This document shows positions 55,040-64,000 of a stretch of 64,000 bases of DNA, in pieces. Every line of letters starts with the position of its first letter. Position 1 is the stretch's first letter. The DNA comes from Pelobates cultripes (lineage: Eukaryota > Chordata > Amphibia > Anura > Pelobatidae): positions 229,036,861 to 229,100,860 of the forward strand of contig OW240912.1 in assembly GCA_933207985.1 (NCBI GenBank), given 5' to 3'. The notes under the pieces are model-generated. The model worked only from the letters and a program-made list of their open reading frames with translations, did no database searches and was not told the DNA's origin. A program made the position numbers and the translations under genes.

Positions 55040-56290
55040 CTGAATAGCGGACGTTTTTATTTATTTCCATTATGTAACAAGCAGGGATTGTACCCTGGAA
55101 CTATTTAAGCCCAAAGGGTTAATTGGACGTCTAATACTAAAGCAGCACATCGCCTATATGTTTTTTCGGCGACCTGCTGCTTTGGCTTTGAGATTATGAA
55201 ATTGTATCCATTTAGCCTCCGTTATCTTAACATCACGAATTTAGGCGTGGCCTAAAGATGCATCATTTCGGAGGCGTGTCCTACCCCTTTTATAAGACCA
55301 GGCGGGCACCCGGCACGGTAATTGTCTTGACAAAGGCGCCTTAGTGCGCCGAAACGCGCGTCGAGTTAGACGTTTTTTTTTTTTTTTTTAAGGTTAGGTT
55401 TGATGCAGCCTCTGTCTCTTCTACTATGGAATAAATTATTATTTTAGAAGATTTGCTTAGCTTCAGGATCGGTGTAACCGCTAGTAGCAGTCTTTTAGAT
55501 AAGGATATGTATTTTCTTAATTAGCTTAGGTGTGCTTTGTATTAATCTGGTTAGACTAATGTAACTTGGGAATTACTGCTCTAAATATTTATTTAGACCA
55601 TCTTTCTGGGTTTGGCAGTTATATTTATGATTTATTATTATTTTTGATTTCCAGTGCTTTCCCAGGAATAAATCTAACTGTTTATTTCCCCTTAAGATCT
55701 ATGTTCTACCTGAGGGTTAACTAGATTTGAACCAATTAAGGCAGTATGTTAGTCTTTTAGCCTGCCTGCAAGTTGCCTTTGAGTAATATACTTTGAGGAT
55801 CTGTGGCTTTAGGTTTTCAATTTGGATTTATTGTATGCTTTAGTATTGAGGCACATACCCAATATTATTATATATTGGGTATATTATAGGTGTCTATACT
55901 GGAGTATTTATATATATGTATACAGATTTCCTATAAGTAACTATTAATTATGAGTTAAACACATTCAGGTTATAGCATCCTGTTTTGTTTGCTTTGCATT
56001 TAGAATCTCCTATTATTTAGACAGAGTGCTGTTTACTATTAGTCATTTAAGTCTTTATAGAATGTCCTCCAACTAATGACTTCTTCGACTAATGTTCTGA
56101 CTACAAGTTAATTTATTATTATTGAGTAACAGCGACTTTGATACATCAGGAGGTTTCATACAGGCTGCATCAAGCCTTCCTTTTTAATATCACCAGCACG
56201 TTTGAATTTGTGTCTCACTATTAATTTATGTTGTTAAGTAAAATTTAATAAAGATATACTAAGTATTTTAACTTATTACTTTTGGCCCCA
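55040..56290 (+). mobile_element. Unclassified retroelement-like unit with hammerhead-like motif
   Basis: Mixed sequence with TTTTATAAGACCAGGCGGGC before the motif at 55326-55365, then a T run (55375-55391) and about 850 bp of AT-rich DNA ending near TTTAATAAAGATATACTAAG (56245). Penelope-like retroelements of amphibians carry hammerhead ribozymes in comparable regions (established), so this may be one. No reverse transcriptase is present, and the borders are guesses. Confidence 0.4.
55326..55365 (+). other. Hammerhead-ribozyme-like fold
   Basis: CTTGAC, AAA, GGCGC, CTTAGT loop, GCGCC, GAAA, CGCGC, GTCGAG. Stem II (GGCGC/GCGCC) is perfect. CTTGAC pairs with GTCGAG. GAAA and a GC-only mini-stem III followed by GTC stand where a hammerhead needs them. 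The core CUGANGA is replaced by TTGACAA, so catalysis is doubtful. Confidence 0.5.
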
Positions 56291-56682
56291 TGAGTCATTT
56301 TCAATGTTCTGGGTATACCGGGGGGGACTTTTAGAGGAACGGTAGTTTACCCTTTACTCTTTCAGTCTTCTGTGGTAATTTCTTCTCTTATTTAAGCGCT
56401 GTGTGCTTCCCTCTTGCCGGTCACCTAAATCTAGCATCCCCTGGACCGGTGCGCCCATGGCGACTGCCTAAGTTGCTTATAGGACGCGCCGGCTCTGTTA
56501 AAATGTGTAGCAAAAATATTTCAGATAGCTTTGGCAAGAAGTCATTGTAAAATTGCCACACAAAGCATGCATCAATCTAATGAAATACCTTTTGATTGCG
56601 TTCTCAAAAATGTTCTTACTTCTGCTTGATGTTATTTGGTTAATAAACCAAGTATCAACATTTCAAATCCTATACTACTACA
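56291..56682 (+). other. TYW1 intron, no gene seen
   Basis: Mixed sequence with a GGGGGGG run at about 56320; no recognised structure. Confidence 0.4.
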
Positions 56683-56960
56683 CAGGCCTGACAAATTACT
56701 TGCCACTGCACGCCTGGCTGGAGAGTTCATGACAAACATTCAGAATAATAAGCCCCTTTTCTCTCCCCCCTCCTCCCTGCCCCTCTGTTTCTTTTACCCT
56801 AGCCCCTTTGTGTGACCTCCCCCAGACTCTCCTCGTGACTGCGCCACTGGGCTGCAATGCTCTGACAGGGAGGGGGATATTACCAGGCAAAGTTGGCATC
56901 CTCATTAGGCATGCCTCTGTAGGCAGGTGCCTACTCTGCCTAATGAGAAATCTTGCCCTG
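56683..56960. mobile_element. Possible hAT-like element
   Basis: Left CAGGCCTGACAAATTACTTG, right CTAATGAGAAATCTTGCCCTG (inverted CAGGGCAAGATTTCTCATTAG). The terminal match is partial, and no 8-bp flanking duplication was found. TAGGCAGGTGCCTACTCTGCC is an internal palindrome. Confidence 0.45.
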
Positions 56961-57483
56961 AGTATGAATATGAAAATGAGTATGAGTGAAAAATTCTAAA
57001 AATAAAAATGCAAAACGGCTTTTAAATTGCAAAACTGTGGTAAAGGTACCAAATGACAAATGTCCGTGCACCTACTAAAATTACCTTTAACATGAATATT
57101 GGACTAGGGCAATAATCCAATTTGATGGCTCACAATGTAATCTTGTTTGAGAAGCAGGGCTGGAGCTGTGGGTCTACTGTTGATACACCTATTTAAACCA
57201 AATTAATGCAATCTCTTGATATATATTTGCTTCTGAGGATTATTTTTCATACTTAGTTATGGAAATCACAGGCTTAGCATACCAAAGATACTTAACATCT
57301 TTAGTCTCTGGTAAAATGTGTTTTATTCATACTGCAATGCAAAGCACCTGAGGATTGGTGGGTCATAACCCAAGATAAGCATGCTAGCTCTTTAACGTAA
57401 TGGGATAAACTAAGACACTGCAGCCACAGGAGCTATACATCAAACCTACTTCAAGTTAGTTGTTTTGGTACTTGGTGTTCCTT
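56961..57483 (+). other. TYW1 intron, no gene seen
   Basis: No coding exon or clear repeat terminus. Confidence 0.4.
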
Positions 57484-57750
57484 TTAAAGGGATACTCGGC
57501 ACCAAAACAGCTTTAACTTAAAGGAACATTTTTAGCACAAAAACAATTTTAGCTTAATGAAGCATGGTGCACGGATGATGCCCTTGCACTCTAACTTCTG
57601 AATTATCTGCCATTTATGAGTTAAATGACTGTTTATGCACCCCTAGCCAAACCTTCCGTGGCTGTGACTCACCGCATCTTGAAACCATTTAGGTGTTCAG
57701 AAATGTGTTTTCTCAGGGTGCTCACCAAATTCCTATAAGTGACAGTGGTG
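57484..57750. mobile_element. Two overlapping T2-like MITE left ends
   Basis: TTAAAGGGATACTCGG at 57484 and TTAAAGGAACATTTTTAGC at 57518, the second inserted close to the start of the first. The body contains GAGTTAAATGACTGTTTATG and TTAGGAGTT-like text shared with 63706-63960. Right ends not found. Confidence 0.55.
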
Positions 57751-57974
57751 GGGGGGGAGTTCATACACAACAAATTTAAAAACAAAATATTCACATGGCG
57801 TTCTATGATTGGTCTCGTCGTCATATTGTATGTTCAGCAGTTAGCCTTCCACGTACAAACTCTGAAATTAAAAACATTATTAAGGTTGTGTCTATGAACT
57901 GGGCACCCAATGCAGCAAAGATGGAAAACCAGCTAAAATATTTTTAAGGCCATTCATACCATGATAGGAAGCCT

Positions 57975-58171
57975 TTAAAGGAGCACTATAGGGTTAGGAA
58001 CACAAACATGTGTTCCCGACCCTATACAGTTAAAACCACCATCTAGCCACCATGGTCCCCTCATGCCTCCCTAAATATAGTAAAATCTTACTTGGATGCA
58101 AGTCTGCGGCTGCATGCTTTGTCCCGGTTTTCTTTAGACCTGCCTGCTGGCATCATCAGAAGTGGCGGCCT
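57975..58171. mobile_element. T2-like MITE, left part, cut by L1
   Basis: TTAAAGGAGCACTATAGGG at 57975, with the hairpin partner CCCGACCCTATACAG. It is interrupted at about 58171, where the L1 begins. A matching MITE right end lies beyond the L1 at 63560-63706. Confidence 0.7.
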
Positions 58172-58281
58172 GGGGGGGCGTGTCCTGACCGCGGAGTAAG
58201 ATGGCTGCTTGAGTTCTGAGCTCCGCAACACGAGAAAGGCAATCTGGCACACAGCTGGGACTGATAGCCACACAAGCCGTC

Positions 58282-59255
58282 ATGCCGCACTCCAAGACAC
58301 GGAGACACACCGACAAGGGCGACAAAATGAATTTTTTCGCCCAAAAAAAGCCGCTGGCCTCGCAACACACCGACCCAGGCCTTACGGCGGGAGCAGCCCC
58401 CTCTCTGATTTGGACTCAGACTGAAGTGGGGCTTACAACCTCGCTCCTACAGGCAGCCCTGGACAAACAATCGACTAAACTGATCGCTACCTGGCATGAA
58501 AATGTGGCTGAGATCAAAAGAGACCTACACGACCTAGGGTCGCGAACAGGGCACGTGGAGACCAAGGTGGACAACATTGTAGATGCCCACAACCAAGCGG
58601 TAGACAGGATCCAAGCCCTGGAAACCCAATTAGCCAAATACGAGGTAAAGCTCATAGACCTCGAGGATAGGTCACTCCGAAGCAACCTAAGACTACGCTG
58701 CATCCCTGAAGAGGTGTTGGAAGCAGACCTACCTGCCTTCGTTAATGGCTTCTTCAAGACCCTATTACCAGACATCCTGGTCGATATGCTACTGCTGGAC
58801 CGCATACACAGGGTCCCAAATCCCAAACACGTTGCTGCATCCTTACCTAGCGACACTCTACTCAAAGCTCATTATTTTCATGTGAAGGAGCTGATCCTCT
58901 GCAGTAGCTGCATGGCAAAAGACTTATCGCCAGAATTCTCAAAAGTTCGAGTTTTCACGGATATCTCGGCGGCCACAATACGACACAGGAAGGCGTTCCA
59001 AAAAGTTACGAAGTCCTCAGGGAACATCACATACCTTACCGCTGGGGATTCCCTATCCGCCTGCTTGTCACGCGCAATGGCGCCACCACAGTGCTCCTGT
59101 CAGTAGAAGAGGGTTTACAACTACTACACAGATGGAACCTGAGCCGGCTGAAAGTACTGCGGACCCACCGTCTCCCAAACGCCTTGAAAGAGACTGGTCC
59201 CATGCTTGAATGCTGCCTGCAAGTATTCCAAGAACACTACGTACATGCACGTTAA
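58282..59255 (+). pseudogene. L1 ORF1 (RNA-binding coiled-coil protein), frameshifted near the end
   Basis: Starts with ATG at 58282 (MPHSKTRRHTDKGDKMNFF). A long helical coiled-coil segment, roughly residues 70-125 (RDLHDLGSRTGHVETKVDNI, ETQLAKYEVKLIDLEDRSLR), trimerises these proteins. The RRM follows (NLRLRCIPEEVLEADLPAF, LDRIHRVPNPKH). The frame stops at 59106 after a 5-bp gain in ACATACCTTACCGC at about 59035. The correct C-terminal domain continues one frame over as YRWGFPYRLLVTRNGATTVL and EEGLQLLHRW, to TAA at 59255. ORF1 protein binds L1 RNA in cis and is needed for retrotransposition. This allele would make a truncated, probably inactive protein. The start is supported by similarity of length, but no independent start signal was seen. 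Confidence 0.88.
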
Positions 59256-59817
59256 GTGAGGCCTCTGCCCAACATAGTGCATTAAGCTTCTGTTATATAC
59301 TTATGTTGCTATCTTTTTTTCTAATGTGTGCCATACGTTAGCAGGGCAGTGCGGCAGTTAACATGTTCCTCCATAACCACTACTGTTGTTGTATCACGTG
59401 TACCCACTATATCCCTCGCCTACAGCATAGTCGCATTGCCGACTCTATGCCGGCTCAGGCCTTCTACCTGAAACCATCTTTGCCTCCACCCCCCCACACG
59501 TACAGCTCGCCTGTACCTTGTACCCATTAAGGTCTGAACTGTATATACTTCTGTTAATTTTGCTCCCCTGGTTTTTATTCCCCCTCCCTGCCTTTTGCTC
59601 CATAATGCCATACCACGCTCATTCAAAGTCCATACCGACAGCCCACACCAGAGCCCCCACTGATCCGGTTGGTGACACAACCCACCTATGGTCCCATAAC
59701 CACAAGCGTCCCGCCCTAGCCTTCTTTTAAACTGATGCCCACGGGCGGACACCCGTGGTCCCAGCCTAATGTGCCACTTTGGCAGAATAAGCACCAATCC
59801 CATAAACCACCCTGAAG

Positions 59818-62800
59818 ATCTATTCCCACAATGTGTGTGGGCTTAACATGCTCCACAAACGGCACATGCTTCTAAACGAAGCCAGAAAACATGCCGCAGA
59901 CATATGTCTCCAGGAGATACATTTCCATAAAGCCTGTATACCTACATTTAGCGTAAAATACTTCCCCATCCAATACCATTCTACCTTTGCTACTAAGTCT
60001 AGGGGGGTATCCATATACGTCCACAAATCAGTGGCCTTTTAGCTGCTACAGGAAATATCTGACACACAAGGCAGATACCTCATTTTAATATGTTTGTTGA
60101 ACAATGTGATGTATACTTTGGTTAACGAGTACGCTCCGAATGAGCACCACCGTAACTTTTTGCATAAAGTATTGACTAAGGTGACCGCAATACAGAAGGG
60201 ATTGACCGTGATTTGTGGCGGCATTAACCATGTCCTTGACCCCAGACTAGACTCATCCACACAGACCCACTCCACGCGACAACGGACACTTACACCCCAT
60301 TGCAAAGCCCTGACGAAATTGCTGCTGCAATTCAACTTTTATGACGGCGTACTTTACACCCCTCTGACCGAAGCTATTCGTACTATTCCAAAGCCCGCAG
60401 ATCCTACTCCAGGATCGATGTGATACTGGTTCAGAGCTCCTCCCTCAACCAGTTTCAGACGTGTGATATGGGAGACATAATCTGGTCTGACCATAGCCCA
60501 GTCACCATATCCATACGTGACGATTTCCATTTTCGTGGCTGCAACCCGTGGAGACGTAACACAGGGTTACTAATGGATGACCCCTTTAGACAGGAATCAG
60601 ATACTTCACCACTAACGATATTCCCTAAACACACATCTCCTCCACATGGATAGCACACAAAGCTGTCATGCGAGGGATTTTCATACGCAGGGCCTCCTAT
60701 ATCAAAAAGCAGACCCAAACAAAAACCCTCTCCCTCCTTCGCACTCTGCGAGACCTTACCGCCCACCAATTCCTGAACCCGTCCGTTGCTAGAGGGACCC
60801 AAATTGAGCAAACCCAAAGAGAGCTTAATGATATCTAAATCGCGCATGCGGCGCGCACTCTACATACGTTAAAAGAAAAACAGTACGCAATGGGTGACAA
60901 AGCGAGCGCTCTACTCGCCAATAGATTGCGAACAGCTAACGCACAGTCAAAAATAGGATATATAATGACTGATGAGGGTAAAAGAGTTATCAAACCCCAA
61001 GATATTTGTAATACCTTCGCACAGTTCTACAGTAAGCTATATAACCTACGGGACGATGCGTAGAGGTACCAACCCACACCAGCAGAAATCTCCCAATTCC
61101 TAGACCAGATAACCCTCCCTAGTCTGGCAGACTACCAAGTCCATATACTGACGGACACAGTTACACCACAGGAGATAGAACAAGTGATAGCGACCTTGCC
61201 CCCACACAAATCGTCAGGCCCTGATGGCTTCCCCAATCTGTATTACAAACGGTTCGCCTCCATCCTCTTCCCCCAGATGGCAAAACTATTTGCAACAGCG
61301 ACTGCTGAGAGTAAGCTTCCGCAAGAAATGTTGGAGGCCTATGTAGCCACACTACCTAAACCAGGCAAGCCTCCTACGAAATGCGCCAACTTCCGACCCA
61401 TCTCCCTGCTGAATACAGACATTAAAATACTGGCGAAAGTTTACGCGAATAGGTTAAAAAGCATCCTCCCCACTTTGATCCACTCTGACCAAGTAGGTCT
61501 CATCAGGGGGAGGCAGGGAGCAGACAGGACACGCAAAGCGCTCGCCCTTTTACAGGGCATGAACAGAATGTCAACCAATAACATACTCCTCTCATTAGAT
61601 GCCGAAAAGGCTTTTGACCGCCTGCACTGGTCGTTTCTCCAAGCGGTCCTCAAAAAATTCCATTTCCCCCCTCAATTCCTAGCGGTAGTAAAGGCACTCT
61701 ATAATAAGCCCACGGCCAGAGTATTTAATGCAGACTTTAGGTCAACCCCGTTTTGCATAACAAATGGGACCAGACAGGTGTGCCCCCTGTCACCCATACA
61801 GTATATCCTGGCGCTGGAGACGCTGGCGGCTCTGATCAGGGACAACGACCGCATACACGGAGTGCGCATAGCCGGCAGGGAGGTGAAATTAAACCTCTTC
61901 GCCGATGACATTCTCCTCACCATCACAGATCCCAAGACATCGCTGCCAGCATTCCACGACATACTTCATTCCTACAGCAGATGTTCGTATTATAAGCTTA
62001 ATCTCACAAAAACACAAGCCATGGGGGTGAGGATGGAGGGCACCTATAGGTCAGACCTTGAGAAGGAATATGCATATGACTGGAGGACGGACTACCTTAC
62101 CTTTTTGGGTGTTAGACTCCCCTATCACCTTCCAAAACTTTACAACCTCAACTATGTCAAACTAAGCAAAGAAATCGAGGAAAGCCTCAAACAATGGAGA
62201 AACGTGTATTCCCGACCCTATACAGTTAAAACCACCATCTAACCACCATGGTCCCCTCATGCCTCCCTAAATATAGTAAAATCTTACTTGGATGCAAGTC
62301 TGCGGCTGCATGCTTTGTCCCGGTTTCCTTTAGACCTGCCTGCTGGCATCATCAGAAGTGGCAGCCTGGGGGGGCGTGTCCTGACCGCATAGCATAGCTG
62401 GTTAGGACGCATAGCTGCCGTAAAAATGGCAATACTACCTAAACTGCAATACTTATTTAGGACAGTCCCACTGATAGCCCCCACACGTTATTTCCAAGCG
62501 CTGCAAAAACAAATCAATATGTTCATATGGAATGGCAAAAAACCCAGAATAGGCACAAAAACCCTCTATAGGACCACACATGAAGGAGGCATGGGCCTAC
62601 CTAATCTTGATGGGTACTATAGAGCATCAATCCTGACCAGCCTAGTGGCAGCCCACCACCACACAGACCCGCCGCAGTGGGTCTCTATCGAGAGCTTCTG
62701 GGCGCACCGGCTCAACATGCATGCCTCCACACACACTTTGAAAAAAGACTGATCGCAGGGGTACCAGCCAAGGGGCCCATATCCGCTATATACGCGCTCC

Positions 62801-63402
62801 TGAATACTAACATAGCACTCCGTCGCCTCCCATGGGCCAAAGCATGGGAGGCAGATATAGGTCACCAAATTCCCGAGGACACCTGGCTTAAAGCCATCAA
62901 CAGCTATAAAGGCAGGTCAGCCTGCGCAGCTCATATGGAAATCATGTGCAAACTGGCATATAGATGATACATGGTCCCCACACGCTTGGCTAAGATATTG
63001 CCTTCACAACCAAACACTTGTTGGCGCTGCCATAGAGACACAGGCACATTCCTACACATCTGGTGGGGTTGCGACATCATACAGAGCTATTGGAAAGAGG
63101 TTCTCTCTCTCATCCACACACATACAAACATCGTAGTCCCCAACTCCCCAGCTTCCCTCCTACTATTCATCTATGAAGACCAGTACTCCCCGGCCAATAA
63201 ATATTTGATATACCACATCCAAATTGCTGCCTTGACACACATCGCTAGAAACTGGCTTTCCACATCCACAGCGACTATGCAAGAACTGATTAAATATGTC
63301 TCCAAAGTGGGGAGCTACGAAATGCACACAGCTCCCGTAACAAAACGCCAGACCTGGAAGCAGGAGATTTGGGAGACCTGGGCCAAGAGGGCCGCAGACT
63401 AG
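59818..63402 (+). pseudogene. L1 ORF2 (endonuclease and reverse transcriptase), disrupted
   Basis: The endonuclease (59818-60540, two frames) keeps ICLQEIHFHKA and IWSDHSPVTISI, but has GGINHVLDP where L1 has the GDFN-type catalytic Asp/Asn. It contains a stop at 60040-60042 and a frameshift near 60391. After a poorly conserved, stop-rich linker comes the reverse transcriptase in one clean frame, 61184-62242. It has SSGPDGFPNLYYK, FRPISLLNTDIKILAKVYAN, SLDAEKAFDRLHW (first catalytic Asp), GTRQVCPLSP (usually GTRQGCPLSP) and LFADDILL (the catalytic pair). A 180-bp insertion at 62209-62388 then breaks the frame. Coding resumes with VKMAILPKLQYLFRTVP and FIWNGKKPRI, and ends with NTCWRCHRDTGTFLHIWWGC and a stop at 63402. 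It would nick target DNA and prime reverse transcription if intact. Confidence 0.9.
62209..62388 (+). repeat. 180-bp copy of 58013-58192 inserted in ORF2
   Basis: It matches 58013-58192 with three substitutions and no indels. The source comprises MITE sequence flanking the L1 plus the first 21 or so bases of the L1 itself (GGGGGGGCGTGTCCTGACCGC). It lies between codons for NVY and SWLGRIAAVKM of ORF2. Confidence 0.95.
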
Positions 63403-63559
63403 CGGACAGAGGAGAGTATACATGAACATACCGAGACATAGACATAGGGATGACAGCTAAGGGACAAGAGACAGAAGAGAGCACAACGGGGATGAACCCG
63501 AGGTGTGAATCGGATGGACCCTACTGACATTGGTACAACACATACTGGAGCAACCCCCT

Positions 63560-63706
63560 CCATCTGAAGAGTGGCCACTTGGAGCTGTCCCTAGACGCAA
63601 TGTAAACACTGCCTTTTCTAAAGAAAATGCGTGAAGGGAGCTATTATACCCACCAGAACAGCTACATTAAGCTGTAGTTGTTCTGGTGAATTTAGTGTCC
63701 GTTTAA
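63560..63706. mobile_element. T2-like MITE, right part
   Basis: From about GCAATGTAAACACTGCC to CTACATTAAGCTGTAGTTG, GTGTCCGTTTAA. TTAA at 63703-63706 is shared with the next element. It may be the other half of the MITE starting at 57975, but the inner sequences do not prove it. Confidence 0.7.
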
Positions 63707-64000
63707 AGGAACACTATAGTCACCTAAATTACTTTAGCTAAATAAAGCAGTTTTAGTGTATAGATCATTCTCCTGCAATTTCACTGCTTAATTCACTGTC
63801 ATTTAGGAGTTAAATCACTTTGTTTCTGTTTATGCAGGCCTAGCCACACCTCCACTGGCTATGATTGACAGAGCCTGTATGAAAAAAACAAACTGGTTTC
63901 ACTTTCAAACAGATGTAATTTACCTTAAATAATTGTATCTCAGTCTCTAAATTGAACTTTAATCACATACAGGAGGCTCTTGCAGGGTCTAGCAAGCTAT
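63703..64000. mobile_element. T2-like MITE, runs off the window end
   Basis: Starts TTAAAGGAACACTATAGTCACC; the body (CAGTTTTAGTGTATAGATCA, TGTCATTTAGGAGTTAAATC) belongs to the same subfamily as 6415-6811 and 57518. Its right end lies beyond the window. Confidence 0.75.

Larger units (their letters stand above)
58172..63550 (+). mobile_element. Near-full-length L1-like LINE, inactivated
   Basis: 5' region from GGGGGGGCGTGTCC, ORF1 at 58282-59255 with a frameshift, a spacer of about 560 bp, ORF2 at about 59818-63402 with endonuclease, reverse transcriptase and C-terminal CCHC-like block, and a short 3' end. Multiple frameshifts, stops and a 180-bp internal insertion make it dead. No A-rich tail or target-site duplication was found, so the 3' border is approximate. 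Confidence 0.88.

Noticed and set aside
58088..58273. Minus-strand 61-codon frame sharing its C-terminus with one at 62284-62484
   Set aside because: The shared part is the 180-bp duplicated MITE/L1 junction read in reverse, not a protein family.
1..64000. CRISPR arrays, operons or prokaryotic defence systems
   Set aside because: The window is vertebrate nuclear DNA; the tandem arrays are simple satellites without spaced direct repeats.
1..64000. tRNA or rRNA genes
   Set aside because: No cloverleaf with intact A and B boxes and no rRNA block was recognised by eye; a covariance-model scan would settle it.

Overview
This is vertebrate nuclear DNA, most likely from an anuran amphibian. The only functional gene in it is a short internal part of TYW1, which makes the wybutosine precursor in tRNA-Phe. 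TYW1 lies on the + strand as three exons (2925-3034, 9884-10061, 17977-18112) with GT/AG boundaries and mutually compatible phases. They encode consecutive parts of the radical-SAM domain just after its cysteine motif. Earlier exons lie left of the window. No later exon was recognised in the remaining 46 kb, so the window would end inside a very long intron.

The rest is intron packed with transposable elements. The frog assignment rests on dozens of TTAA-flanked elements ending TTAAAGG(R)(R), the T2/Kolobok-type MITEs described from Xenopus. It is supported by large piggyBac-type elements with TTAAC termini and hairpins, CR1, L2 and L1-like LINEs, hAT and Tc1 remnants, and a tetrapod-like TYW1 sequence. 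The species cannot be named from the sequence.

Layout. 1-3 kb: assembly gap and an old MITE. 4.9-6.8 kb: a 1.3 kb C/T-rich minisatellite abutting a MITE end. 9.1-9.8 kb: a MITE and a Tc1-like remnant beside TYW1 exon 2. 10.9-12.6 kb: an L1 tail and a processed RSU1 pseudogene (minus strand) split by a MITE at TTAA. 13-22 kb: an L2 fragment and many MITEs. 24.35-24.8 kb: a long CCCTTCTCTT array. 26.8-27.1 kb: a hAT element nested in a MITE. 28.4-32.4 kb: L1-like debris and a CR1 LINE (minus strand). 32.5-37.7 kb: nested piggyBac-type elements and a solo LTR. 40.5-42.1 kb: an ORF1-only L1 (minus strand). 43.0-46.2 kb: a piggyBac element with a transposase remnant. 47.2-49.1 kb: an inverted copy of the 32.5-34.6 kb element. 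53.0-54.8 kb: an internally deleted L1 with 15-bp target-site duplications. 55.0-56.3 kb: a unit with a hammerhead-like fold. 58.2-63.5 kb: a near-full-length, inactivated L1 carrying a copy of its own 5' junction inside ORF2.

I found no gene cluster or new enzymatic system. The most informative observations are the MITE-dated RSU1 pseudogene, the L1 self-junction duplication, the nested piggyBac termini, the hammerhead-like motifs and the duplicated gap-edge sequence.
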